DNA of 64,000 nt from Pseudomonadota bacterium (GTDB lineage: Bacteria; Pseudomonadota; Gammaproteobacteria; Burkholderiales; Burkholderiaceae_B), in contig JAFACG010000013.1 in the NCBI GenBank assembly GCA_023425645.1, forward strand, positions 1 through 64,000, read 5' to 3'. Each line of letters begins with the position of its first letter. The stretch's first letter is position 1. A program made the position numbers and the translations under genes. Below are positions 29,117 through 37,645 of this stretch, piece after piece. The notes beneath the pieces were generated by a model. That model made no database searches. It saw only the letters and a list, made by a program, of their open reading frames with translations, and was not told the origin of the DNA.

Positions 29117-30486
29117 AAGAGACCAGGCGTCTTTGCCGGTGGCTGGGCCTGTTCATGCTGGGCTGGATGCCCGTACAGCTCTGCGCGCAGGATCTGGCTT
29201 TGCAGGTGGGCGAATTGCTGGTCTTGCCAGGCGGCCAGGTCGAACGTGTGGCGGTGGGCGACGGCGATATCGTCCATGCGGTCACCACGGATGCGCGCGA
29301 ATTGATCTTGTTCGCGCGCAAGGCGGGCGCCACGTCGGTGCAGGTCTGGCGCAGTTCGGGCCAAAGCCGCTCATACCAGGTGCAGGTCTCGCCCGAGAAC
29401 CATCGCCAGACCCTGTCCGAATTGCGGGAGCTGTTGGCGCGCATTCCGCAATTGCGTATCAGCGAACTGGGCGGCAAGCTGGTGCTGGAAGGCGAAGGGC
29501 TCAGCGACCAGGACAAGGAACGCATCCAGTCCCTCAGCCAGCAGCACCCGCAGCTGCTGGACTTCACCCAGCAGGACGGCTGGGAACCCATGGTGCTGCT
29601 GGACGTGCAGGTGGTCGAGGTGCCCCGCAACAGTCTGCGCGAACTGGGCGTACGATGGGAGGGCGCTTCCCAGGGGGGATTGAGCATGGGGGGAGGCTGG
29701 GACGCCGCCACGCATCAGTTCCTGGAGCGCCCCGGCGAAGCCGTGCTGCCCTTGCCCTATCCGGCGCGGCATGGCGCGGCCTTCTTCGGAGTGGGAGCGC
29801 TGATGTCGGCCCGGGTGCAGGCCATGGCTCAGGAGGGCCAGGCCGTGGTGCTGGCCCAGCCTCAGCTTCTGGCGCGCAGCGGCTCGCAGGCCGAGTTCCT
29901 TGCCGGCGGCGAATTGCCTTACACCGTGACGGACGCCAAGGGCAACAGCAACACGGCGTTCAAGCCCTACGGCGTGTCATTGCGCATCGTGCCGCGGGTG
30001 GAGCGCGGCGGTCTGGTGCGTTCGCGTATCGAGGTCGAAGTCAGCTCGGTGGACGCCAGCCTGTCGCAGCCCGCGGGACCCTCGCTCAAGACCCGTCGCG
30101 CCTCGACGGAGTTCAATGTGCGCTCCGGACAGACACTGGTGCTGGCCGGCTTCATTTCGCGCGAGGAATCCCGCCACGTCGACCGGCTGCCGGGCCTGGC
30201 CAGCCTGCCCGTCCTGGGGGCGCTGTTCCGTTCGGAGCGCTTCGCCCGCCAGGAGACGGAGCTGGCGGTGTTCGTCACGCCCACTCTGGTGACCGCGGAT
30301 CATCCGGATCTGCTCTCGCGTCAGGCGAATTCGGCCCAGTGGCTGGAACAGGCCTTTCCCGATGCGCCCAGGCTGAACACGCCGGTACGCAGCCCCGTCG
30401 CCGAGCCCGCGGCAGATTCGTTCTGGCGCGGCAGTGCATCCCAATGGCGCAATCCCGATGCCGAGGTCTACCGTGTTGAGCCTTGA
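29113..30486 (+). CDS. cpaC: Tad secretin CpaC/RcpA
   Basis: A 457-residue outer membrane secretin. A signal peptide (ending about QLCA/QD) precedes an N-terminal pilus domain (LQVGELLVLPGGQVERVAVG), a BON-like region (LRISELGGKLVLEGEG) and the secretin core with AQPQLLARSGSQAEFLAGGE and VLAGFISREES. It forms the pore for the pilus. The C-terminal ~60 residues are unique and overlap the FHA-CpaF gene by up to 29 bases. Confidence 0.94.
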   Translation: MKETRRLCRWLGLFMLGWMPVQLCAQDLALQVGELLVLPGGQVERVAVGDGDIVHAVTTDARELILFARKAGATSVQVWRSSGQSRSYQVQVSPENHRQTLSELRELLARIPQLRISELGGKLVLEGEGLSDQDKERIQSLSQQHPQLLDFTQQDGWEPMVLLDVQVVEVPRNSLRELGVRWEGASQGGLSMGGGWDAATHQFLERPGEAVLPLPYPARHGAAFFGVGALMSARVQAMAQEGQAVVLAQPQLLARSGSQAEFLAGGELPYTVTDAKGNSNTAFKPYGVSLRIVPRVERGGLVRSRIEVEVSSVDASLSQPAGPSLKTRRASTEFNVRSGQTLVLAGFISREESRHVDRLPGLASLPVLGALFRSERFARQETELAVFVTPTLVTADHPDLLSRQANSAQWLEQAFPDAPRLNTPVRSPVAEPAADSFWRGSASQWRNPDAEVYRVEP

Positions 30487-32050
30487 AGTCTGCTCCGAGC
30501 GCGCCTCTGCGCGCCGCTGTTCTCTGGCCCTGCCCGCGCTGGTGGGACGGGATCCGGGCTGCGACCTGGTCCTGCCGTCCTGGCGTATCGCCCGCCAGCA
30601 CGCCAGCCTTCTGGACCGGGCGGGCGCCGTGTACGTGCAGGACCATGGCTCCCTGACCGGAGTGCTGCTCAATGGGCGGCGCGTCTATGACGACGGCCCC
30701 TTGCGCCAGGGCGACGTGCTGACACTGGGAGGTTTTACCCTGCGGGTGCTGGGCTTGCTTCATGCGCCATCCGAAGCGGACAAGACGCGGGGAGTCGAGC
30801 CCGTCGAGCAGGCGGAACCGCTTGCATCGCCGCCCCCGCAGAGCGCGATGTTCAGGCAGGAACAACAGCGCCTGCATCAGGCCTTGCTCGATGCCCTGGA
30901 GCTGGAGCGCCGCGACCTGTCCAGGGTCAGCGATCAGCAGCTGTATCAAGAGGCCTATGAGTGCGTGGGCCGGCTCATCCAGGTCCAATGCGCCTTGCCG
31001 CCCGTCGAGCAGGCCGGCCTGCAGGCGGCGGTGTGCGCCGAAGCAGTGGGTCTGGGGCCTCTGGAACCTTTGCTGGCCGACCCCGGCGTATCGGAGATCA
31101 TGGTCAATCATTACGCCAGTGTCTTCGTGGAGCAGGGCGGGCGCCTTCAGCCGCACCCGGCCTCCTTCAGTAGCGAAGCGGCCCTGAGGGCCGTCATCGA
31201 TCGCATCCTGGCGCCGATCGGGCGCCGCCTGGATGTCAGCTCGCCGGCCGTGGACGGCCGGCTGCCCGACGGCTCCCGCTTCCATGCCGTGCTGGCCCCG
31301 GTCGCGGTCAAAGGCACTTGCGTGACCATACGCAAGTTTCCCAGACGCCGCCTGTCGCTGGACGATCTGCTGCGCTCAGGCAGTCTGTCCGCCGACATGG
31401 CTGCCTTCCTGCGCCAGGCCGTGGACCAGCGCTGCAATGTGCTGGTGTCCGGCGGCACCGGTACGGGCAAGACGACCTTGCTCAATGTGCTCAGCACCTG
31501 CATCGATCCCGGCGAGCGCATCGTCACGCTGGAAGATGCGGCGGAACTGCAGTTGCAGCATGCGAACTGGGTGGCGTTGGAATCGCGTCCCGCCAATGCG
31601 GAGGGGCAGGGCCAGGTGGACATACGCAGCCTGCTGCGTCAGGCCTTGCGCATGAGGCCGGACCGGATCGTGGTGGGGGAGTGCCGCGGAGCGGAGGCTT
31701 TCGACATGCTCTCGGCCATGAACACCGGTCACGAAGGATCCATGGGAACCTTGCATGCGAACAGCCCCCGCGACGCCTTGTCCCGCCTGGAGGGCATGGT
31801 CCTGATGGCGGGGCTGGACCTGCCCCTGAACGTCGTGCGCGAACATATCGCCCGGGCCCTGCATGTGCTGGTTCAACTGTGCCGCTTGCCGGACGGCCGC
31901 CGCCTGATCAGCGAGATCGTTGAAGTGACCGGCATCGAAGGGCACTGCATTCAGATGCAGACCTTGTACAGCTATCGCCCCGAGGGCGGCTTCAGCGGCA
32001 GCGGCCTGGTGTCCGAGCGCCTGGGCTTGCTCCGGAGGGAGCGGCCATGA
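30458..32050 (+). CDS. cpaF: FHA domain-CpaF/TadA fusion ATPase
   Basis: A 530-residue protein joining two modules. Residues about 28-98 form an FHA domain (LVGRDPGCDLVLP, RQHASL, SLTGVLLNGRRV), a phosphothreonine-binding fold. After a Pro/Glu linker (about 105-130), residues 131-525 are a complete CpaF/TadA hexameric ATPase with Walker A GGTGTGKTT (332-340), the Asp/Glu box VTLEDAAELQL and the His box TGHEGSMGTLHAN. It powers pilus assembly. Starts at ATG 30458 or GTG 30473 both keep the FHA domain. The fusion is continuous, with no frameshift. Confidence 0.92.
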   Translation: MPRSTVLSLEVCSERASARRCSLALPALVGRDPGCDLVLPSWRIARQHASLLDRAGAVYVQDHGSLTGVLLNGRRVYDDGPLRQGDVLTLGGFTLRVLGLLHAPSEADKTRGVEPVEQAEPLASPPPQSAMFRQEQQRLHQALLDALELERRDLSRVSDQQLYQEAYECVGRLIQVQCALPPVEQAGLQAAVCAEAVGLGPLEPLLADPGVSEIMVNHYASVFVEQGGRLQPHPASFSSEAALRAVIDRILAPIGRRLDVSSPAVDGRLPDGSRFHAVLAPVAVKGTCVTIRKFPRRRLSLDDLLRSGSLSADMAAFLRQAVDQRCNVLVSGGTGTGKTTLLNVLSTCIDPGERIVTLEDAAELQLQHANWVALESRPANAEGQGQVDIRSLLRQALRMRPDRIVVGECRGAEAFDMLSAMNTGHEGSMGTLHANSPRDALSRLEGMVLMAGLDLPLNVVREHIARALHVLVQLCRLPDGRRLISEIVEVTGIEGHCIQMQTLYSYRPEGGFSGSGLVSERLGLLRRERP

Positions 32051-32892
32051 AGCCCGTGGCGCTCATTCTTGTGCTGCTGGGCGCGTGCCTGCTGGCGCTC
32101 CTGCTGCTGCGCCTGTCCAGCGGGCTGGCCCGGTCCTATCGCCGGCACCTGCAGGTCAGCTCCAGGGACAGCCTGCAGTCTCATTTTGTCTTCGTACGCA
32201 GCCAGTATCTGGTAGCGGCCAGTGTGGCGCTGCCGCCCGTGCTTCTGGCGCTCGTCTGGTGGTTGTGGCAATCGCTCGTGCTGGCGGCGGCTTGCGCCAT
32301 TGCGGGGCTGGTGCTGCCTATCCTGCTGCTGCGCGGCGTGCGGGCCCGCCGCCTGCAGCGCCTGCGCCGGCAATTGCCGGATTTTGTCCTGTCCCTGGCC
32401 CTGGCGCTGCAAGCCGGCCTGGCTCTGCAGGCCGCTTTGCAGCAATTGGCGCAATCTCTCGCGCCGCCTCTGGGGCAGGAGCTGCGCCTGCTCTTGCGTC
32501 AACAGCGGCTGGGCCTGGGACGGCAGGCCAGCTATGAGGAACTGCTGGCGCGCGCGCCCCTGGCCGAGCTGGGCATGTTTTTGAGCGTGCTGCACATGGG
32601 GCTGGGAACAGGAGCCGGCATGGCCGGCATGCTCAGGATTCTGTCGCAGACCTTGCGAAACCGCCTGGCCATGGAAGAGAAAATCCAGGCTCTGACCGCT
32701 CAGGCTCGTCTGCAGGCGCGCATCATGCTGGGATTGCCGCTGCTGCTGGCCGCTGCCCTGTACGCGCTGGATCCGGAAGGCTTTGGCCAGGCCTGGTTCA
32801 GCCGGGCCGGCGCCTGGGTGGCGGCAGGCATCCTGGCCATGCTGTCCACCGGCCTGTGGTGGATGCGCCTGATTCTGCGCGGCAAGGAGTAG
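32047..32892 (+). CDS. tadB: Type II secretion system F family protein TadB
   Basis: A 281-residue inner membrane protein: an N-terminal helix, two helices at about 55-98, a cytoplasmic T2SSF domain (LPDFVLSLALALQAGLALQA ... LSVLHMGLGTGAGMAGML), and two C-terminal helices. With TadC it forms the platform on which the ATPase acts. It overlaps the ATPase gene by 4 bases and is separated from tadC by 2. Confidence 0.9.
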   Translation: MKPVALILVLLGACLLALLLLRLSSGLARSYRRHLQVSSRDSLQSHFVFVRSQYLVAASVALPPVLLALVWWLWQSLVLAAACAIAGLVLPILLLRGVRARRLQRLRRQLPDFVLSLALALQAGLALQAALQQLAQSLAPPLGQELRLLLRQQRLGLGRQASYEELLARAPLAELGMFLSVLHMGLGTGAGMAGMLRILSQTLRNRLAMEEKIQALTAQARLQARIMLGLPLLLAAALYALDPEGFGQAWFSRAGAWVAAGILAMLSTGLWWMRLILRGKE

Positions 32893-32894
32893 AC

Positions 32895-33755
32895 ATGCAT
32901 CGAATTTCCTGGTTGCTGGCCGGTGCGAGCGCAAGCTGTTTGTTGATGGCCTTGCTGTGGGGCTGGCAGGCGCGCTGTCGGCAGTTGATGCGAGCTGGCC
33001 GACGGCCCGCACAAGCAGCCCTGCAGGCCTGGGAGGCCCCGTTTCTCAAGTTGCTGGCGATTGCGGGCTCCTTGCCTTTGATCAACGAATGGCTGTATCG
33101 CTTCGCCCAGCCAACGGCTCGGGATCCGGTCGGCGCCTTGGCCAGGACCTTGGCGCTGGCCAGTCTGCTTGCACTGGGCAGTGCGGCGGCCTTGTTGCGT
33201 CTGGGTTTTCCGTTGCGCGCCACCGCGTGGTCCTGCGCGGCCATCGTGCCGGTCAGCCTGATGCATTGGCTGCAGCAGGTGCGCATCTCCCAGCGCAAGC
33301 AGGCCGGCGTCTGTCGTCGCGACCTGCCGTTCTTTCTGGACCTGCTGGTGTTGGCGGTGGAGTCGGGGCTGGGGCTGCAGCAAGCATGGACCCAATCCCT
33401 GGAAAGTCTTCCCGATGGCGCCTTGAGGCATGTCCTGTCCATGGCGCTGGCGGACATGCGCACCGGGCGACGGCTGTCGCAGGCCATGCGTTCCGCGGGT
33501 CGGCGGATCAGGCTGGCGGACCTGGAGGAACTGGCCCTGGCGCTGGAGCTGGCCCAGGAGACGGGCCTGTCCCTGGCAAGCTTGCTGCGCGCCCAATCGG
33601 AGCAGTTGCGCAACCGCTTGCACCTGGAAGCCGAGCAGCGGGCCCTGAAGCTGCCTGTCCACCTGCTTCTGCCTTTGGTGGTCTGCATCTTTCCCTGCAC
33701 CTTCCTGGTCCTGGGCATGACCTTGCTGGGGCCATGGCTGTCAGCGCCTTTCTGA
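32895..33755 (+). CDS. tadC: Type II secretion system F family protein TadC
   Basis: A 286-residue paralogue of TadB with N-terminal helices, the T2SSF domain (RRDLPFFLDLLVLAVESGLG ... ALELAQETGLSLASLLRAQS) and a C-terminal hairpin of helices. The ATG at 32895, two bases after the tadB stop, is chosen; longer in-frame starts run inside tadB. It is the partner of TadB in the pilus platform. Confidence 0.9.
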   Translation: MHRISWLLAGASASCLLMALLWGWQARCRQLMRAGRRPAQAALQAWEAPFLKLLAIAGSLPLINEWLYRFAQPTARDPVGALARTLALASLLALGSAAALLRLGFPLRATAWSCAAIVPVSLMHWLQQVRISQRKQAGVCRRDLPFFLDLLVLAVESGLGLQQAWTQSLESLPDGALRHVLSMALADMRTGRRLSQAMRSAGRRIRLADLEELALALELAQETGLSLASLLRAQSEQLRNRLHLEAEQRALKLPVHLLLPLVVCIFPCTFLVLGMTLLGPWLSAPF

Positions 33756-33765
33756 GGCGGCGCTC

Positions 33766-34131
33766 ATGGACGCACGTCTGCTATGCCTGCATGATGCCCG
33801 TCACGCCTGGTCGCGGCTCCGTGGCTGGCGTGCGCTTCCGCGCGACGGCGGCCTGCACGGCGTGTGGTTGCGGCCTTGCTGCGCCATCCATACCTGGGGG
33901 CTGCGCGAGCCCTTGGATCTGTGTTTTCTGGATCGATGCGACCAAGCCTTGCGTTTCTGTCCCGGCGTGCCGGTCGGCACCTGGCGCTGGTGTCCGCAAG
34001 CGTATTCCGTGCTGGAGGCGCCGGCGGGGCTCTTGTGCGGTCCCGAGGGATTCGGGCCATGGCGGGATGCCTTGCGGCAACTGCGGCAGGGCGGAGGGCG
34101 CGTCTGGGTAAGTCTGGGTAAGTCTGGGTGA
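33766..34131 (+). CDS. DUF192 family protein at the end of the Tad operon
   Basis: A 121-residue protein with the DUF192 pattern CAIHTWGLREPLDLCFLDR and YSVLEAPAG. DUF192 proteins are small beta-rich proteins of unknown role, normally exported; this one has no signal peptide. It starts 10 bases after tadC and is probably co-transcribed. The last nine codons are built from a 10-bp tandem repeat, so the C-terminus (VWVSLGKSG) is likely variable between strains. Confidence 0.75.
   Translation: MDARLLCLHDARHAWSRLRGWRALPRDGGLHGVWLRPCCAIHTWGLREPLDLCFLDRCDQALRFCPGVPVGTWRWCPQAYSVLEAPAGLLCGPEGFGPWRDALRQLRQGGGRVWVSLGKSG
34102..34131. repeat. Three 10-bp tandem repeats ending the DUF192 gene
   Basis: GTCTGGGTAA at 34102-34111 and 34112-34121, then GTCTGGGTGA at 34122-34131. 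The unit is not a multiple of three, so each copy is read in a different frame, and the third copy supplies the stop codon. Gain or loss of a unit would change the C-terminus. Confidence 0.9.
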
Positions 34132-34133
34132 AG

Positions 34134-34179
34134 CCGATGACAGGCTCGGTCCGCAACATCGGACCGAGCCTGTCATCGG
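34134..34179. repeat. Perfect 20-bp inverted repeat between convergent genes
   Basis: CCGATGACAGGCTCGGTCCG is followed by a 6-base loop and its exact reverse complement (34160-34179). It fills the space between the DUF192 stop and the stop of the convergent membrane protein gene. No T tract follows on either strand, so it may be a bidirectional terminator of unusual type or a 3'-end stabiliser. Confidence 0.85.
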
Positions 34180-34185
34180 GCCGGA

Positions 34186-34962
34186 TCAGACGGTCGGCCT
34201 AGGGGTGGAATCCCCGAATACGCTGCGATAGGCCGGGTAGAAGCTGGCGTAGAGCACGGCGGCGATCGCCAGGTTGACGGGAGTCAGCAGCACCGTGAGC
34301 GTGCCGGGGCTCAGGCCGGCGCCCAGCATGAGCTGGCCCAGGGTCTGAAGGCCATAGAAGGCGGCGGCCCAGCACAGGCCATAGAGCAGAAAGGCCGCCT
34401 TGTTGCGCCAGCAGGCCACCATGGAAAAGAACAAGGCCTGCTTGATGGGCACGGCGTGCCAGCCCACCAGGGCGGGCGCGTGCCAGAACAGGCCCGACAA
34501 GCCGATGTACAGGATGAAGAAGGTCAGGATGGGCTTGCGGAAGGCCGACATGATTTCTTCCGGGCTGGCGGCATTGCTGTTGGCCATCAGGTCGGCCAGC
34601 TCCTGCACGAAAGGCGCGGTGGCGAGGAACCCCGCAGCCAGGCAGGCCAGCAGATAGACCAGGCCAAGCTGGATCAGGCGGGCGCGTACATTGGAGGGCT
34701 TGACCGGCTCCAGCCACAGGCCCAGCCGCATGGTCTGGCCGGCGTCTATGCGCCGGCAGGCGTTCTGCACGATGAAGGTCATGGAAGGCACGAGCACGAT
34801 CAGGATCATCTGGCCGAAGATCGGGAAGAGAGTGCTCAGATTGATCAGGATGGATGTCACCAGGCTCCAGAAGAAGAGCGCGGCGGGTTGCAGCCTGAAC
34901 AGCCGCATGCCTTCCTGGATCCAGTACCAGCCATAGAGAAAGGGGAGCTTGGCAGCCTGCAT
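34186..34962 (-). CDS. BPSS1780-family membrane protein
   Basis: A 258-residue protein with about six membrane helices and the family start MQAAKLPFLYGWYWIQEGMR. The family is common in Burkholderiales and has no known function. It ends against the Tad operon and starts 15 bases after the thrB stop on the same strand, so it is probably the second gene of a thrB operon. Confidence 0.8.
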   Translation of the reverse strand: MQAAKLPFLYGWYWIQEGMRLFRLQPAALFFWSLVTSILINLSTLFPIFGQMILIVLVPSMTFIVQNACRRIDAGQTMRLGLWLEPVKPSNVRARLIQLGLVYLLACLAAGFLATAPFVQELADLMANSNAASPEEIMSAFRKPILTFFILYIGLSGLFWHAPALVGWHAVPIKQALFFSMVACWRNKAAFLLYGLCWAAAFYGLQTLGQLMLGAGLSPGTLTVLLTPVNLAIAAVLYASFYPAYRSVFGDSTPRPTV

Positions 34963-34977
34963 GGTCGGTATCCGTGA

Positions 34978-35949
34978 TCAGCGCGGCAAGGCGGGCGCGC
35001 CGTGGTCGCGGCGCTGGCGCAGCACGCGCTCGAAATGGCGGGGGTCGTGGGGCTTGAGCGTCTGGGCCGGACGCGGCAGGTAGAAGTCGTACAGGCGCGA
35101 CACCCAGAAGCGCAGGGCGGCCGCCTGGATCAGGCGCGGCCAGGCTTGCCGTTCGGCGTCGGTGAAGGGGCGCACCTGGGCGTAGGCCTGCAGCCAGGCC
35201 TGCGCTTTCTCCAGGTCCAGGGCGCCGGTCAGGCGGTCTATGCACCAGTCGTTCACGCCCACGGCCACATCGAACAGCCAAGTGTCGCAGCCTGCGAAGT
35301 AGAAGTCGATGATGCCGCCCATCTGCGGAGAATCCGAAGTGCCGGCGAACAACACATTGTCGCGGAACAGGTCGCAATGAGCCGGCCCCTTGGGCAGGCT
35401 GCGGTAGCAGTCCGTGGCGGCGAAATCGGTCTGTTCCTGCAGCACGGTCTGGATCAGTTCAGCCTGGCCGGCATCCAGGAAAGGCAGCACCTGGGGTACG
35501 GTGGCCTGCCACCAGGACAGGCCGCGCAGATTGGGCTGCTCCAGCGGGAAGTCCTGCGCGGCCAGGTGCGCCCGGGCCTGGGTGGCGGCGGTCTGCCGGC
35601 AGTGTTCCACGGTGGGATCGGGCTCGTAGCCTCCGCGCAGGCGCGTGACGATGGAACAGGGCTTGCCGTGCATGACGCCGATGCGCTTGCCGTCGCGGCG
35701 CGTCATGGGCTCGGGCACCGGCACGCCCTTGGCGGCCAGGTGATGCATCAGTTCGATGTAGAAGGGCAGTTGTTCCAGCGTCAGCACTTCGAACAGGGTC
35801 AGGACATACTCGCCTTGCGTGGTGGTCAGGAAGTAATTGGTGTTTTCAATGCCGGCGGTGATGCCGCGCAGGGAGACCAGCTCCCCGATGTTGTAGTGGT
35901 CCAGCAGTGCGCGGGCATCCAGTTCGCTGACAGAGGTAAAAACAGCCAT
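34978..35949 (-). CDS. thrB: Homoserine kinase (ThrB type II, APH fold)
   Basis: A 323-residue kinase of the choline/aminoglycoside phosphotransferase fold, the form used in many beta- and gammaproteobacteria and unlike the GHMP-type E. coli ThrB. Motifs are MAVFTSVSELDARALLDHYN, the catalytic GPAHCDLFRDNVLF and the metal-binding IIDFYFAG. It phosphorylates homoserine for threonine synthesis. The ATG at 35947-35949 gives the standard start; an in-frame start further upstream adds an unconserved tail. It is divergent from dusA across 224 bases. Confidence 0.94.
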   Translation of the reverse strand: MAVFTSVSELDARALLDHYNIGELVSLRGITAGIENTNYFLTTTQGEYVLTLFEVLTLEQLPFYIELMHHLAAKGVPVPEPMTRRDGKRIGVMHGKPCSIVTRLRGGYEPDPTVEHCRQTAATQARAHLAAQDFPLEQPNLRGLSWWQATVPQVLPFLDAGQAELIQTVLQEQTDFAATDCYRSLPKGPAHCDLFRDNVLFAGTSDSPQMGGIIDFYFAGCDTWLFDVAVGVNDWCIDRLTGALDLEKAQAWLQAYAQVRPFTDAERQAWPRLIQAAALRFWVSRLYDFYLPRPAQTLKPHDPRHFERVLRQRRDHGAPALPR

Positions 35950-36173
35950 GCTTGATTCAGTGTCCGGTTTGAAGGTGGCGGCGCGCCGGCCGGCGCGCAA
36001 AGAAGAGCCAAACGGCCGATTTTAGACCAGTGCGCGGGCTTTTTGGGGCGTGTCGCGGATTTTGGCGCAAGACCGGGCGCGCGGCGCCGGTTTTCCCCGC
36101 GGCCCTTAAGCTATTAAAATAACAGGTTGTCTCTTGCGCCCGCCATTTGCCGCGGGCCTTTACCCGAATCCAT

Positions 36174-37172
36174 ATGAATACTCCCACCCTGCCTGACGGC
36201 CAGATGTGGCGCTTGAGCGTGGCGCCCATGATCGATGTGACCGACAGGCACAGCCGCTTCTTTCACCGCCTGCTGGCGCCTCGGGCGCTGCTGTTCACCG
36301 AGATGATCACCACCGGTGCGCTGATGCACGGCGACCAGGCCCGCCACCTGGATTTCGACCCGGCCGAGCATCCCGTGGCCCTGCAACTGGGCGGCAGCGA
36401 TCCGCAGGCGCTGGCCGCCAGCGCCCGGCTGGGCGAACAATGGGGCTACGACGAGATCAACCTGAATTGCGGCTGTCCTTCGGAGCGCGTCCAGAAGGGG
36501 GCGTTCGGCGCCTGCCTGATGGCCGAACCGCACTTGGTCGCCGATTGCGTCAAGGCCATGCAGGACGCTGTTTCCGTACCGGTCACGGTCAAGCACCGCC
36601 TGGGCCTGGACTACAGCGAATCCTATGATTTCGTGCGCGATTTCGTGGGCATACTGTTCGAGGCCGGCTGTCGCGTGTTCACCGTGCATGCGCGCAATGC
36701 GGTGCTCAAGGGCTTGTCCCCCAAGGACAACCGCGAGATTCCTCCCTTGCGCTACGATGCGGCCCGGCAGCTCAAGGCCGATTTCCCGCAGGCGCGGTTC
36801 GTGCTCAACGGAGGCATCGTCCAGGCCGACCAGGCCGTGGAGCTGGAGCAGCAGTTCGATGGCGTCATGCTGGGCCGCGCCGCCTGGCATACGCCCGGCG
36901 TGCTCACCGACATCCATCGCCGCTTGTGGCCGTCCGAGGCCATCCCGGACGAGGACAGCGTCATCGAACGCATGCAGGCCTATGCCGCCGCGCAGGTGCG
37001 GGCGGGCGTGCCGCTGCGCATCGTGGTCAAGAGCCTGCTGGGCTGGCCGCACGGCAAGAAGGGCGCGCGCCAGTGGCGCCGCACTCTGACCGATCCCGCC
37101 TTGCTGGCCGGAAACGACGCAGGCCTGCTCGCGCAGGCCTGGCAGGAGCTCAAGCGCCAGAACGGCGCCTGA
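36174..37172 (+). CDS. dusA: tRNA-dihydrouridine(20/20a) synthase DusA
   Basis: A 332-residue FMN enzyme that reduces uridine in the D-loop of tRNA. The core MWRLSVAPMIDVTDRHSRFF, the catalytic-Cys segment INLNCGCPSERVQKGAFGAC and the DusA-specific C-terminal VVKSLLGWPHGKKGARQWRR are present. The ATG at 36174 is preferred over a TTG at 36147. An A/T-rich element (CTATTAAAATAA) 50 bases upstream may hold its promoter. Confidence 0.95.
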   Translation: MNTPTLPDGQMWRLSVAPMIDVTDRHSRFFHRLLAPRALLFTEMITTGALMHGDQARHLDFDPAEHPVALQLGGSDPQALAASARLGEQWGYDEINLNCGCPSERVQKGAFGACLMAEPHLVADCVKAMQDAVSVPVTVKHRLGLDYSESYDFVRDFVGILFEAGCRVFTVHARNAVLKGLSPKDNREIPPLRYDAARQLKADFPQARFVLNGGIVQADQAVELEQQFDGVMLGRAAWHTPGVLTDIHRRLWPSEAIPDEDSVIERMQAYAAAQVRAGVPLRIVVKSLLGWPHGKKGARQWRRTLTDPALLAGNDAGLLAQAWQELKRQNGA

Positions 37173-37183
37173 GAGCGGCGGGA

Positions 37184-37645
37184 TCAGTTGGCCCCGGCCG
37201 ATTCGGAGTCGGTGGGCCAGTCGCGGATGTAGGCCTTGAGCATCTTGTTCTCGAATTGCTGGGCGTGCACGATGGCGCGCGCCATGTCGTAGAAGGAGAT
37301 GACGCCCATCAGCGTGGGGCCGTCCATGACGGGCATGTAGCGCGCGTGGTTGTCCAGCATCAGGCGCTGTACTTCATCGGCGCTGGTGTTGGGTGTGACG
37401 CTGACCGGCGCATCGTCCATGATGCTGCGCACTGTGAAGCCCGAGGCCTTGTCGCCATGAGCGTGCCAGTGGCGGATGATTTCGCGGAAGGTCAGCATGC
37501 CGACCAGCTGGCCGTGCTCCATGATGACCAGCGAGCCTATGTCCAGCTCGCTCATGCTCTGCACGGCTTTTTCGACGGTCATGTCGGGGGTGCCGGTATA
37601 AAGCGTGTCACCTTTGACACGCAGGATTTCACTGACTTTTAGCAT
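37184..37645 (-). CDS. CBS-domain protein
   Basis: A 153-residue cytoplasmic protein made of two CBS repeats (DMTVEKAVQSMSELDIGSLV and NTSADEVQRLMLDNHARYMP), which usually bind adenine nucleotides and sense energy state. The ATG at 37643-37645 gives MLKVSEILRVKG, the normal start. Its 5' end overlaps the end of the YihY-family gene by 17 bases, so the two are probably coupled. The partner it regulates is unknown. Confidence 0.9.
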   Translation of the reverse strand: MLKVSEILRVKGDTLYTGTPDMTVEKAVQSMSELDIGSLVIMEHGQLVGMLTFREIIRHWHAHGDKASGFTVRSIMDDAPVSVTPNTSADEVQRLMLDNHARYMPVMDGPTLMGVISFYDMARAIVHAQQFENKMLKAYIRDWPTDSESAGAN

